This document shows positions 33,517-42,373 of a stretch of DNA of 64,000 bases, piece by piece. Within the stretch, counting starts at the first letter, position 1, and every line of letters starts with the position of its first letter. This DNA is from Saccharopolyspora sp. NFXS83. Its GTDB lineage: Bacteria; Actinomycetota; Actinomycetes; Mycobacteriales; Pseudonocardiaceae. Location of the stretch: positions 186,001-250,000 of the forward strand of contig NZ_JAPFGB010000008.1 of NCBI RefSeq assembly GCF_026241095.1. Reading direction: 5' to 3'. Made by a program: the position numbers and the translations under genes. The notes beneath the pieces were generated by a model. The model saw only the letters and a program-made list of their open reading frames with translations. It was not told the DNA's origin and ran no database searches.

Positions 33517-33978
33517 TCAGCCGCGCTGCGCGGGAACGATCAACGTGCGACCTAACCCGACCCCGTCGACACCGAGGCGGTTGAGCTCCACGATCCGGCC
33601 GACCACCGCGCGCTGGTCACTGTCCGGAGCGAAACGAGCCGCCACCGACCACAGCGTGTCGCCGTCCGCGACGCGCGCGACCGCCGTAGCATCCGGCACT
33701 GGCCGCGCTCCCGAATCCAGCGCGAGCATGCCGAACAGAAGGACACCCACGAATGCGCAGGCGCCCACCGCGACGAGCCAGGCGCATTCGCGGGCGGCGG
33801 CGAACCACCCCGCCCGCGTCGACGCCACCCCCGGAGCGGGCCGTGCGACCCTCCGCGGCCACGGTTCGGCCGCGGCGACTCCACGCGGCGCGGAGAGCCC
33901 ACCCGCCGGAACCGCCGGTGATCCCATTCTCGCAGCGCCGGATCGCGACCGGGTCGCCGCACCGGACATCGCCACCAT
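33517..33978 (-). CDS. LysM-domain membrane protein, SOS-linked (Rv2719c/ChiZ-like)
   Basis: 153 aa. A basic Ala-rich N-terminus is followed by one transmembrane segment (CAWLVAVGACAFVGVLLFGMLAL ~65-88 region) and a C-terminal LysM (ARVADGDTLWSVAARFAPDSD...VVGRIVELNRL...GRTLIVP), which binds peptidoglycan. The position beside lexA, divergent, with shared SOS boxes, matches mycobacterial Rv2719c (ChiZ), a cell-wall-acting division inhibitor. The role as an SOS division inhibitor is inference. ATG 33978 is preferred for its GGAGGTG. Confidence 0.85.
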   Translation of the reverse strand: MVAMSGAATRSRSGAARMGSPAVPAGGLSAPRGVAAAEPWPRRVARPAPGVASTRAGWFAAARECAWLVAVGACAFVGVLLFGMLALDSGARPVPDATAVARVADGDTLWSVAARFAPDSDQRAVVGRIVELNRLGVDGVGLGRTLIVPAQRG

Positions 33979-34031
33979 GAGCACCTCCAGCATCAGGGCC
34001 TAGGGTCGGCCCGCAGATCGATGTATCAAGA

Positions 34032-34047
34032 TCGAAAAGATGTTCGA
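34032..34047. promoter_or_regulatory. LexA (SOS) box, LysM side
   Basis: TCGAAA-AGAT-GTTCGA matches the actinobacterial SOS box TCGAAC-N4-GTTCGA at 11 of 12 fixed positions. It is 54 bp from the LysM start and is well placed to repress it. Confidence 0.8.
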
Positions 34048-34111
34048 TCGAACCTGCGTGCGATTGTGTACCAGCAGTGCCCGAATGCGCCAGAGTCTGG
34101 CCGAAATTAAC

Positions 34112-34127
34112 TCGAACAGGTGTTTGA
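34112..34127. promoter_or_regulatory. LexA (SOS) box, lexA side
   Basis: TCGAAC-AGGT-GTTTGA matches TCGAAC-N4-GTTCGA at 11 of 12. It overlaps the candidate -35 of lexA, so bound LexA would block its own promoter. Confidence 0.85.
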
Positions 34128-34152
34128 TCTTCCACTTCGCCCCGTCTACTGT
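34124..34152 (+). promoter_or_regulatory. lexA promoter
   Basis: -35 TTGATC (34124-34129), 17-bp spacer, -10 TACTGT (34147-34152). The SOS box covers the -35. The start site would lie near 34160, giving a short leader to the GTG at 34201. Confidence 0.6.
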
Positions 34153-34200
34153 GGAAATCGGAGTCACGAGCAGTCCCGTTCACGAGGACAGGAGGCAGTG

Positions 34201-34989
34201 GTGGTCAGCAATACGACCGAATCGATCAACGACGAACTCGGCGGCACGTCCGACGGCGCCGGATCGACGAACGGTTCTCGCGGCGCGGAGGCGATCGTGA
34301 CCGACGTCCGAGGTGGCACAGCAGCGGAGCCGACCGCGCCCACCTCGTCGGTCCCCGAACAGCCGGGCACCGGCGAACTCAGCGACCGGCAGCTCAAGGT
34401 GCTCGAGTCGATCCGCAGCTGGATGCGGGAGCACGGCTACCCGCCGAGCGTGCGCGAGATCGGCGACGCGGTGGGCCTCACGTCCACCTCGTCTGTCGCC
34501 TACCAGCTGCGCGTGCTGGAGCGGAAGGGCTTCCTGCGGCGTGATCCGCACCGTCCGCGCACGGTGGGCGTGCTGGTCGCCGATTCCGAGCAGTCCGAGC
34601 TCGCCGGCCGCCCGAAGCCCGCGTACGTCCCAGTGGTGGGCCGGATCGCCGCCGGTGGACCGATCCTGGCCGAGGAATCGGTGGAGGACGTCTTCCCGCT
34701 GCCGAAGGAGATCGTCGGCGAGGGGTCGCTGTTCCTGCTCCAGGTCGTCGGCGACTCGATGACCGACCTGGCCATCACCGACGGCGACTGGGTCGCGGTG
34801 CGCCAGCAGCCGGACGCGGACAACGGCGACGTCGTGGCGGCGATGATCGACGGCGAGGCGACCGTCAAGACGTTCAAGCGCACCGAGGACCACGTGTGGC
34901 TCGTTCCGCACAACGAGGCGTACCAGCCCATCCTCGGCGACGACGCGACGATTCTGGGCAAGGTAGTAGCAGTCCTGCGCCGCCTCTGA
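34201..34989 (+). CDS. lexA: LexA repressor
   Basis: 262 aa with GTG 34201 (GGAGG 5 nt upstream). Winged helix-turn-helix ([33 protein letters not shown]) then the S24 self-cleaving domain. The cleavage site is A151-G152 (RIAAGGPIL), the catalytic pair is S186 (GDSMTD) and K223 (TVKTF), with the same spacing (34 and 37) as in E. coli. The N-terminus is about 60 aa longer than usual, acidic/Ser/Thr-rich. An alternative GTG at 34297 also has GGAGG 5 nt upstream and would give a more usual 230 aa. A palindromic repeat element starts 19 bp after the stop. Confidence 0.93.
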   Translation: MVSNTTESINDELGGTSDGAGSTNGSRGAEAIVTDVRGGTAAEPTAPTSSVPEQPGTGELSDRQLKVLESIRSWMREHGYPPSVREIGDAVGLTSTSSVAYQLRVLERKGFLRRDPHRPRTVGVLVADSEQSELAGRPKPAYVPVVGRIAAGGPILAEESVEDVFPLPKEIVGEGSLFLLQVVGDSMTDLAITDGDWVAVRQQPDADNGDVVAAMIDGEATVKTFKRTEDHVWLVPHNEAYQPILGDDATILGKVVAVLRRL

Positions 34990-35007
34990 GGGACTTCCCG
35001 AAAGGGA

Positions 35008-35176
35008 TGATGTGCGTAGTGGTCGGGTGGCGGCACCTCAGTGTTCTTCTCGCTGCGGGATCAATTTCGCGAGTGGCTCCGCCACACACGAAATCGCTGT
35101 CCCTCGCGAGAAGAATGCTGAGAACCCGCTGCAGTGCCGGTTGCGAGAGTGGCCGCCGTCCAGCGGCTTCGCCGCT
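35008..35176 (+). repeat. Palindromic element copy A (after lexA)
   Basis: Begins 19 bp after the lexA stop with TGATGTGCGTAG and GGGTGGCGGCACCTCAG. The main stem is 35037-35053 against 35106-35122 (17 bp, two G-T pairs). The inner stems are ATTTCG/CGAAAT (35064-35069, 35089-35094) and GTGGC/GCCAC (35073-35077, 35081-35085). A distal small hairpin AGCGGC-TTC-GCCGCT ends at 35176. About 75 percent alike to copy C over the main ~120 bp (by eye). It lies between convergent genes. Confidence 0.75.
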
Positions 35177-35216
35177 GCCGGGATATCGATCATTGGTGCG
35201 CAGGTTGCTCGCGCTG

Positions 35217-36290
35217 TCAGCGGCGGCGCATTCGTGCAAGGAAGTACAGCAGGAGGGCCGCGAGGCCGCCGGCGACGACGAGCGCGGGTGCGGTGGAGAA
35301 CGCGTCGCTGCTCGATCCCGGCTCGGCGGTGCCGTCCTCGTCGGGGCGTTCCGAGTACGTGCGGTCGGCGCCCGGGGCCGGTGGGGCATCGGGCTCTGCG
35401 GGGGCGAGCAGTGCTGCCGCGGCGGGCAGGGCGAACACCGGTTGCAGCCCCTCGGAAGTTGTCAGCAACGTGCCGTCCGGCTCCCAGGCGATCGCCTCTC
35501 CTTGCGGCTCGGGTGGCAACCTGATCGGCGCCGGAGGGCGTTGCAGGGCCGCCGCGACGTCCCCGTCGGGAGCGTGGAACAGGTACGCCTCGGTGTAGGT
35601 CCGCAACGCGATCATGGTTCCGTCCGGGCTCACCGACCCACCGGTAACCAGCCGGGTGCCGATTCCCTTGATCGGGCCGTCCGGCGAATCCGTGGAGGGC
35701 AGCGCGACCGAGCCGACCCGTTCCCACGGCACCGTCGCGTCCGCCGCTAGCGGAGCGGCCGGACGGTAGACGAACGCCACGCCGAACGGTTCCTTGGTGA
35801 CCACGTGCGGGGTGCCCTCCCGGTCGAGCAGGATCGCCTCCGCGTCGTGCGGACCGTCCGGATAGCTGAGCCGGTACAGCGTCGAGTCGCCGTTCTCGGT
35901 CAACCTGTGCAGCGCCACGGTGCTCCGTTCGCGCCGGTTGTCGCCGGTATCGGCCAGCCACACCGCGCCGTCCGGCGCCAAGGCGAGGTCCTCGACGTCG
36001 TACGGGTCGGCCTCGGAGGTCCACACGTCCCGCACCGAACAATCACCACGATCGAGCAAGGTGACCCGGATCGAGCTGCCGCCGTCGTCGACCGCGTACC
36101 AGTACCGGCCGTCGGAAGCCAAGCCCGACAACTCCGTCAGGTCCGGGTCGCTGATCCGGCACCGCTGCTCGGGCACCGCAACGCCCTGAGCGGCGGCCAC
36201 ACCCGTCGTGACGCTCACCAACGCGAGAACGGAGACGAACGCGCACGACCGCCGCCACCGCCGACGACCAGTGCTCACCGGCGCGGTCAC
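35217..36290 (-). CDS. Exported beta-propeller-like protein with C-terminal anchor
   Basis: 357 aa. A twin-basic N-terminus and hydrophobic signal ([26 protein letters not shown], in part) is followed by repeated strand-rich blades (ELSGLASDGRYWYAVDDGG, VWLADTGDNRRERS, GSVSPDGTMIALRTY), then a Pro/Glu-rich linker, one transmembrane segment (PALVVAGGLAALLLYFLA) and a basic tail. It is likely surface-anchored. I do not know its role. It ends 40 bp from repeat element A. Confidence 0.75.
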   Translation of the reverse strand: MTAPVSTGRRRWRRSCAFVSVLALVSVTTGVAAAQGVAVPEQRCRISDPDLTELSGLASDGRYWYAVDDGGSSIRVTLLDRGDCSVRDVWTSEADPYDVEDLALAPDGAVWLADTGDNRRERSTVALHRLTENGDSTLYRLSYPDGPHDAEAILLDREGTPHVVTKEPFGVAFVYRPAAPLAADATVPWERVGSVALPSTDSPDGPIKGIGTRLVTGGSVSPDGTMIALRTYTEAYLFHAPDGDVAAALQRPPAPIRLPPEPQGEAIAWEPDGTLLTTSEGLQPVFALPAAAALLAPAEPDAPPAPGADRTYSERPDEDGTAEPGSSSDAFSTAPALVVAGGLAALLLYFLARMRRR

Positions 36291-36330
36291 CGCACGAGGA
36301 CGACGACGGCCCGAACCTTCCCGGCCCTGC

Positions 36331-37905
36331 TCATCCGACTCCTACGAACGGGCGCAGCGCCCCAGCCAGATCGGAACGCACCTTCGCCCGCAACCGGGTC
36401 CCCTCGGCGGTGTGTTCCTCGGCCACGAGCTCACCTTCGGCGTGCACGCGGGCCACCAGTTCGCCGCGGGTGTAGGGCACCAGCGCGTCGATCAGCACAT
36501 CCGGCCTGGGCAGCCGCTCGGCGATGAGCTCGCGGAGGTGGGCGATGCCCTCACCGCTGTGCGACGAGACGAAGACCGCGCCCGGCAGCAACTGGCGCAG
36601 CTCCACGATGCGGGTGGGGTCGACCTGGTCGACCTTGTTCACCACGAGCAGCTCCTCCGGCACCGGGGCGCCGTGCTCCGCGGCGATGTCGGCGACGACC
36701 GTGCGCACCGCGGAGACCTGCTCGTGCGGTTGCGGCTCGGAACCGTCCACCACGTGCACCAGCAGATCGGCGGCGGTGACCTCTTCCAGCGTCGAGCGGA
36801 ACGCCTCCACCAGCTGGTGCGGCAGGTGCCGGACGAAGCCGACCGTGTCGGTCAGCGTGTGCGGCCTGCCGTCCGGCGTCTCGGCTCGACGCGTCGTCGG
36901 ATCCAGAGTCGCGAACAGCGCGTCCTCGACCAGCACACCGGCCCCGGTCAAAGCGTTGAGCAGGCTGGACTTGCCTGCGTTCGTGTAACCCGCGATGGCC
37001 ACACCGGGCACGTGCTGCGCTTCGCGCCGACCGCGCTTGGTGCTGCGGACGGTGCTCATGGCCTTGAGCTCCTTGCGGAGCTTGCTGATCCGCTTGTGGA
37101 TCAACCGGCGGTCGGTCTCCAGCTTCGTCTCACCGGGACCACGGGTACCGACACCACCGGTGGCGCCGCCGGCTCGCCCGCCTGCCTGCCGGGACATCGC
37201 CTCGCCCCAACCGCGCAGCCGCGGCAGGAAGTACTGCAGCTGAGCCAGCTCGACCTGGGCCTTGCCCTCCTTGGAGCTGGCGTGCTGGGCGAAGATGTCC
37301 AAGATCAGCGCGGTCCGGTCGATGACCTTGACCTTGAGCTTGTCCTCCAGCTGGCGCAGCTGACCGGCGGACAGTTCGCCGTCGCAGATGACGGTGTCCG
37401 CACCGGTGGAGATCACGACGTCGCGCAGTTCCTTGACCTTGCCGGAGCCCACGTAGGTGGCGGGATCCGGCCGCGGCCTGCGCTGCACCAACCCGTCGAG
37501 CACCTCGGAACCCGCGGTCTCGGCGAGCCGGGCGAGCTCGGCCAGCGACGTCTCGGCGTGCGCAGCGTCGCCCTCGGTCCAGACGCCCACCAGCACCACG
37601 CGCTCCAGGCGCAGGCGTCGGTATTCGACCTCGGTGATGTCCGCGAGCTCGGTGGACAGCCCGGCGACGCGGCGCAGCGAGGCGCGCTCTTCGAGTGCCA
37701 TCTCCCCCGCGGACGGGTCCGGGAGATCGGAATCGGGCAGGAAGTCGAGGTCGCCGTCGCCGAACGGGGCTTCCCCGTCCAGGTGGATGCCTTCGTCGGC
37801 TTCGGCTGCCGTGGGGGCACCGGCCGGGGTGCCTGCCTCATGTGACCACAGTGCGGAATTCTTCATATCGACACCATTGTCCCACGGCACGCGAGCGGTT
37901 TTCAT
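36331..37905 (-). CDS. hflX: GTPase HflX
   Basis: 524-aa HflX-family GTPase that binds ribosomes and can split stalled ones. N-terminal HflX domain (~90-270, with GWGEAMSRQ and GTRGPGETKLETDRR), G1 loop GYTNAGKSS, DTVGF (G3), NKVDQ (G4). The N-terminal ~75 aa are low-complexity. The first ATG 37905 has AGG directly adjacent; ATG 37866 (MKNSALW) is an alternative, and neither has an ideal Shine-Dalgarno. It is the last gene of the cluster extradiol-like, miaA, dapF, hflX (gaps 102, 9, 33 bp). Confidence 0.93.
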   Translation of the reverse strand: MKTARVPWDNGVDMKNSALWSHEAGTPAGAPTAAEADEGIHLDGEAPFGDGDLDFLPDSDLPDPSAGEMALEERASLRRVAGLSTELADITEVEYRRLRLERVVLVGVWTEGDAAHAETSLAELARLAETAGSEVLDGLVQRRPRPDPATYVGSGKVKELRDVVISTGADTVICDGELSAGQLRQLEDKLKVKVIDRTALILDIFAQHASSKEGKAQVELAQLQYFLPRLRGWGEAMSRQAGGRAGGATGGVGTRGPGETKLETDRRLIHKRISKLRKELKAMSTVRSTKRGRREAQHVPGVAIAGYTNAGKSSLLNALTGAGVLVEDALFATLDPTTRRAETPDGRPHTLTDTVGFVRHLPHQLVEAFRSTLEEVTAADLLVHVVDGSEPQPHEQVSAVRTVVADIAAEHGAPVPEELLVVNKVDQVDPTRIVELRQLLPGAVFVSSHSGEGIAHLRELIAERLPRPDVLIDALVPYTRGELVARVHAEGELVAEEHTAEGTRLRAKVRSDLAGALRPFVGVG

Positions 37906-37938
37906 CCTTCGACCGGTGTGACCGCCGCCCGCGGCGGG

Positions 37939-38790
37939 TCAGCCGCCCTCGACCTGCCGCCACCACCCGGCGTCGAGCCTGCCGCCGCCGACCAGCACCG
38001 CCGGCCCGGTGAGCAGCGTCGTCGTCTCGGTCACGTCGACCTGCACGGTGCCGCCGGGGATGTCGACGACCCGGCGACCGGTGCTTTCACCGTCAGCGCG
38101 CAGCGCCGCGACGGCGGCGGCGACGGTGCCGGTGCCGCAGGAGCGGGTTTCGCCGACACCGCGTTCGTGCACGCGCATCCGCACCCGCTGCGGCCCCGCA
38201 GGGCGCACGAACTCCACGTTGACGCCGTTCGGGAACAGCCCGCCGTCGTGTTCGGGGGCCTCGGCGAGGTCGAGCGCGTCGAGGTCCGCGTCGGTGACGC
38301 ACGCCAGGTGCGGATTGCCCAGGTCCACCGCGACCCCGGCGAACTCCCGGCCGCCGTGCGTCGCCGCGGAGTCGCCGAAGATCCGCGCCGCGCCCATGTC
38401 GACGGTGCTGCCGCCGTCCGGGTGGGTGCGGACCGAGCGGATCCCGGCCCGGGTGCCGACGGGGAACTCGGGCTGCGCGACCAGGCCCGATTCGACGAGG
38501 TAGCGGGCGAACACCCGGACGCCGTTCCCGCACATCTCGGCGAGCGACCCGTCCGCGTTGCGGTAGTCCATGAACCACACGTCCGGGGCGACGTCGCCGG
38601 GAGCGTCGGGCACCGCGCCCGCGGGAACGACGCGCAGCACGCCATCGGCGCCGAGGCCGCGCTGGCGGTCGCACAGCGCGCGCACGTGGGAATCGGTGAG
38701 CTTCAGCTCGCCGTCCGGGTCGGGCAGCACGATGAAGTCGTTCTGCGTGCCGTGGCCCTTGGTGAACTCAGGTCCTTCGGAAAACCGCAC
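37939..38790 (-). CDS. dapF: Diaminopimelate epimerase
   Basis: 283 aa, full length. DapF makes meso-diaminopimelate for peptidoglycan and lysine. The two catalytic cysteines are in EMCGNG and RSCGTGT; substrate-binding DLGNPH and FPNGVNVEF are also present. GTG start. It lies 9 bp after miaA and 33 bp before hflX, so it is probably co-transcribed. Confidence 0.95.
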   Translation of the reverse strand: MRFSEGPEFTKGHGTQNDFIVLPDPDGELKLTDSHVRALCDRQRGLGADGVLRVVPAGAVPDAPGDVAPDVWFMDYRNADGSLAEMCGNGVRVFARYLVESGLVAQPEFPVGTRAGIRSVRTHPDGGSTVDMGAARIFGDSAATHGGREFAGVAVDLGNPHLACVTDADLDALDLAEAPEHDGGLFPNGVNVEFVRPAGPQRVRMRVHERGVGETRSCGTGTVAAAVAALRADGESTGRRVVDIPGGTVQVDVTETTTLLTGPAVLVGGGRLDAGWWRQVEGG

Positions 38791-38799
38791 GTGACGAGT

Positions 38800-39711
38800 C
38801 TACGTGCGCACCAGCTGGTGGATTCCGGGCCTCGCCGCCGCGGGCTCGAACCAGTGGATGCGGTCGTCGCGGCGGAACCAGGAGCGTTGCTTGCGCACGA
38901 AGCGCCTGGTCAGGCGAGCCGTCTCGGTGGCGGCGACGGCCATGTCGCCGGATCCGTCGAGTTCGGCCAGGACCTGCTGGTAGCCCAGCGCCCGGGATGC
39001 CGTCCGGCCGTGCCGCAGGCCGTGGTCGGCCAGCTCGCGCACCTCGGCGGCCAATCCGGTGTCGAACATCCAGGTGACCCGCCGATCGACCCGGTCGTCG
39101 AGCTCCGCGACCGGGCGGTCCAAGCCGATCAGCACCGTGTCGTAGCGGGGCGGGCCCGGCACGGGCAGGTTCGCCGAGAACGGCTGTCCGGTGATCTCGA
39201 TGACCTCCAGCGCCCGCACCAGGCGCCGCCCGTTCGACGGAAGGATCGCCGCCGCCGCGGACGGGTCCAGTTCGGCGAGGCGGTGGTGCAGCGCCTCCGC
39301 GCCGCAGGTCCGCAGTTCTTCCTCCCAGCGGGCCCGCACGTCCGGGTCGGTGCCGGGGAACCGCAGGTCGTCGAGCACCGCCTGCACGTACAGGCCGCTG
39401 CCACCGACGAGCACCGGGGTGCGTCCGCGCGCCAGCACGTCCTCGACGACGGCACGCGCTTCCCGCTGGTAGGCGGCGACGGAGGCCGCCTCGGTCACGT
39501 CGAGCACGTCCAGCAGGTGGTGCGGGACACCGCGGCGCTCCGCCTCGGTGAGCTTGGCGGTGCCGAGGTCCATGCCGCGGTAGAGCTGCATGGCGTCGGC
39601 GTTGACCACCTCCCCGCCGAGCTCGATCGCGACCTCGACGGCGAGATCCGACTTGCCGGTGGCGGTGGGCCCGACGATCGCCACCGGTCGAGCTGTGGAT
39701 GCGGCGGACAC
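38800..39711 (-). CDS. miaA: tRNA dimethylallyltransferase
   Basis: 303 aa. Adds a dimethylallyl group to A37 of tRNAs reading U-starting codons. P-loop GPTATGKS (14-21), [15 protein letters not shown], and the C-terminal [10 protein letters not shown] signature are visible. GTG start, with a weak Shine-Dalgarno. Its product is the substrate of MiaB, whose gene lies ~4 kb upstream on the same strand. Confidence 0.95.
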   Translation of the reverse strand: MSAASTARPVAIVGPTATGKSDLAVEVAIELGGEVVNADAMQLYRGMDLGTAKLTEAERRGVPHHLLDVLDVTEAASVAAYQREARAVVEDVLARGRTPVLVGGSGLYVQAVLDDLRFPGTDPDVRARWEEELRTCGAEALHHRLAELDPSAAAAILPSNGRRLVRALEVIEITGQPFSANLPVPGPPRYDTVLIGLDRPVAELDDRVDRRVTWMFDTGLAAEVRELADHGLRHGRTASRALGYQQVLAELDGSGDMAVAATETARLTRRFVRKQRSWFRRDDRIHWFEPAAARPGIHQLVRT

Positions 39712-39813
39712 GGTGGCGACTGTAAGGCCTGTCCCCCGATCGATTCACCCAGGGCCGACGCCAGGTCGGGCGGCGGAGCAGCGATCCCCGGCGCAGGCCG
39801 GTCGAAGCGGCCC

Positions 39814-40530
39814 CTAAGCGGCTCTGGACCACACGCCGACGTGGTACGTGATGCCCAGCGGGGTGTCCGAGTACAGCGGCTCCGCCTGCCACGTGCCGGT
39901 CGCGGCGACGCCCGCGGCGACCTGCCACGCGGCCCGGCTGTGCACGCCGAGCTCGTCGCACACCTGCGGGTCCAGTCCGAGCAGCGCGGGGCCGTCCGCG
40001 TCGCGCAGCGCGTCGCGCAGGACGTCGTCGAGCCCCGCCGCCCGCGGATCGGGGAGGTGCGGTGATCGTTCGTCCCGGCGGCTGCCGCCTTCGGCGAGCA
40101 CCAGCAGCCCGGTCTCCGGGCCGTCGGCGTCGAGCCGCGCACCGAGCTCGGCGGCCTGACGAGCCGGGGTGTCCGGTGCCAGCAGCCGCACCGTCACCGA
40201 CCGCGCACCGGCCTGCGTGCGCAGGAAACCGGCGATCAGGGCGGGCAGCGGCAGGTCCGGGTCGGGCGGTGTGGACTGCTCCGCTCGATCCCGCAGCGCC
40301 ACCGGGACGTCGACGCCGTAGCCGGCGAACGTGCCCGTGGTGTCCGGTCGCAGGACGGCCGGTCCGGAACGATCTACACCGACGGCCACCCATTCGGTTG
40401 CGGCTTCCGTCAAACTGGTGGTGGCGCGCAGGCATGCGCTCCGCACGGGCTCGATCAGCGAAGTCGACCGCACGGTCAGTTCGGGGACGAGCAACGGCGG
40501 GTAAGGCACCACGGCGATGCGGGTGATCAC
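39814..40530 (-). CDS. Class III extradiol dioxygenase-like protein
   Basis: 238 aa, opening with RIAVVPYPPLLVPEL as in LigB-like (class III extradiol) proteins. It is the kind often found upstream of miaA (like mycobacterial Rv2728c). The catalytic histidines of true dioxygenases are not obvious, so activity is uncertain. It is first in the cluster with miaA-dapF-hflX and divergent from the DUF349 gene. Confidence 0.75.
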   Translation of the reverse strand: MITRIAVVPYPPLLVPELTVRSTSLIEPVRSACLRATTSLTEAATEWVAVGVDRSGPAVLRPDTTGTFAGYGVDVPVALRDRAEQSTPPDPDLPLPALIAGFLRTQAGARSVTVRLLAPDTPARQAAELGARLDADGPETGLLVLAEGGSRRDERSPHLPDPRAAGLDDVLRDALRDADGPALLGLDPQVCDELGVHSRAAWQVAAGVAATGTWQAEPLYSDTPLGITYHVGVWSRAA

Positions 40531-40811
40531 ACCCGTGCACGGTAAAGGTCATGGTCAGCGGTGAGCGGAGCAGGGACCCGAACAGGGCGCGCGACGGGTG
40601 GTCGCAGGACCTGCCCGCACCTGCGCTCGCGACCGCGCGGACCGCGCAGTGGTACCGCCGGAATTCCGGAGCCGGGGGCGACCTGTTTGAATGCGCCAGC
40701 GGAGATCGGACTCACCATGCGAGTCCGGATCGCCGCGCACCGGCCCCGCACGCGCGGGGCGCCCGTGCCCGGCACGGGCACCGAAGCGGGTACCCGAGGA
40801 GGATTCCGGTC

Positions 40812-42140
40812 ATGACGCACCAGGACACGACCCCCGAGAGCACTGCGGGCGCCACGCCCGACGCGGCTGCGGCCGTCACCGGGACCGGGTCCACCTCGAC
40901 AGCGCCCACGGTCCCGGCGGCTTCGGCGAATCCGGACCGGTGGGGTCGGGTGGACGAAACAGGCACCGTGTGGGTGCGCACGGTCGACGGCGAACGCGCC
41001 GTGGGTTCCTGGCAGGCCGGTGAGCCGTCGGATGGCTTGGCGCACTTCGCCCGCAAGTTCGACGACGTGCGCACCGAGGCCGAGCTGCTCGAGAAGCGGC
41101 TCAGCAGCCGTTCCGGTGACGCGAAGCAGTCGCTGACCAGCGCCCAGCACCTGCGCGACGGACTTCCGGAAGCCGCCGTCGTCGGTGACCTGGAGGCGTT
41201 GGGCGCCTTGGTGGAGCACCTCGTGCAGCACGCCGAGAAGGCGGTCGAGGAGGCGAAGGCGCACAAGGAGCAGGCCCGCACGGACGCGGTGGCCCGCAAG
41301 GAGGCGCTCGCCGCCGAGGCCGAGCAGATCGCGGCGGAGGCGACGCACTGGAAGTCCGCCGGGGACCGGCTGCGCGGGATCCTCGACGAGTGGAAGTCGG
41401 TGCGCGGCGTGGACCGCAAGACCGACGAGCAGCTGTGGCGGCGGTTCTCCAAGGCTCGCGACGCGTTCAACCGCAGGCGCGGATCGCACTTCGCCGACCT
41501 CGACCGCCAGCGCGCGGCGTCGAAGGTCCGCAAGCAGGAACTGGTCGACGAGGCCGAATCGCTCACCGAGTCGACCGACTGGGGCGCGACGGCCACGCGC
41601 TACAAGGACCTGATGGCGGAGTGGAAGGCCAGTGGCCGCGCTCCGAAGGACAGCGACGACGCGCTGTGGCAGCGGTTCCGCTCCGCGCAGGACGCGTTCT
41701 TCGCCCGCCGCTCGGCGGCGTTCTCGGAACGCGACGCGGAGTTCGCGGAGAACGCCAAGCTGAAGGAGGCGCTGCTCACCGAGGCCGAGACGATCGACCC
41801 CGGTGCGGGCCTGGCCGCCGCGCAGGCGCACCTGCAGCGGATCCAGCAGCGCTGGGACGAGATCGGCAAGGTGCCCCGGGAGCGGATGCGCGAGCTCGAA
41901 GGCCGGTTGCGCACGGTCGCCGACCGGGTGCGGTCGGCGTCGGACGCGCAGTGGCGGCGCACCGACCCGGAGGCGCAGGCGCGGGTCGACCAGTTCCGCG
42001 AACGGGTGGAGCAGTTCGAGGCGCAGGCCGAGAAAGCTCGCGTGGCGGGCGATGAGAAGCGCGCCAAGAAGGCCGACGAGCAGGCCGGCCAGTGGCGCGT
42101 GTGGCTCTCCGCCGCGGAGCAGGCCCTTGCCGACCGCTGA
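40812..42140 (+). CDS. DUF349 coiled-coil protein
   Basis: 442 aa, with a Thr/Ala/Pro-rich N-terminus then DUF349 repeats. WKSAGD...LWRRFSKARDAFNRRR and later WKASGRAPKDSDDALWQRFRSAQDAFF are two clear units, with a third (WDEIGKVPRERMREL) at about 350. Helical throughout. ATG 40812 follows GAGGAGG. DUF349 proteins sit near miaB in many actinobacteria; the function is not established. A terminator follows its stop. Confidence 0.88.
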   Translation: MTHQDTTPESTAGATPDAAAAVTGTGSTSTAPTVPAASANPDRWGRVDETGTVWVRTVDGERAVGSWQAGEPSDGLAHFARKFDDVRTEAELLEKRLSSRSGDAKQSLTSAQHLRDGLPEAAVVGDLEALGALVEHLVQHAEKAVEEAKAHKEQARTDAVARKEALAAEAEQIAAEATHWKSAGDRLRGILDEWKSVRGVDRKTDEQLWRRFSKARDAFNRRRGSHFADLDRQRAASKVRKQELVDEAESLTESTDWGATATRYKDLMAEWKASGRAPKDSDDALWQRFRSAQDAFFARRSAAFSERDAEFAENAKLKEALLTEAETIDPGAGLAAAQAHLQRIQQRWDEIGKVPRERMRELEGRLRTVADRVRSASDAQWRRTDPEAQARVDQFRERVEQFEAQAEKARVAGDEKRAKKADEQAGQWRVWLSAAEQALADR

Positions 42141-42147
42141 TCGATCC

Positions 42148-42175
42148 GCGGTGGGCGCCGATCGGCGCCCACCGC
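42148..42175 (+). terminator. Hairpin after the DUF349 gene
   Basis: Arms 42148-42160 and 42163-42175 form a 13-bp stem just after the stop. No T-run. Confidence 0.7.
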
Positions 42176-42256
42176 TCGGGGCCGCCCCGGAAACCTCACG
42201 ACCTGTTCTTGCCCGCGAGCGACCGCGCTACGTGCCAACGGGTTCGTTGTTCGGTC

Positions 42257-42368
42257 AGAGGCGAAGCCGCTGGGCACCGGAGCAATCGGCATGGCAGTGG
42301 GTTCGCGGCGTTCTTCTCGCCGCGTAGAACGCCGCGGTTCCGCCGACCCCGTCCCCTGCGCGAAATCA
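42257..42368 (-). repeat. Palindromic element copy B (short form)
   Basis: In the sense of the gene ending at 42374 it starts 5 bp after its stop with TGATTTCGCGCAGG and GGGGTCGGCGGAACC. It then has a perfect 11-bp hairpin (42304-42314 with 42326-42336) where A and C have the long stem. The distal AGAGGCGAAGCCGCT module (42257-42271) is shared with copy A. It looks like a shortened version. Confidence 0.65.
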
Positions 42369-42373
42369 GAACC

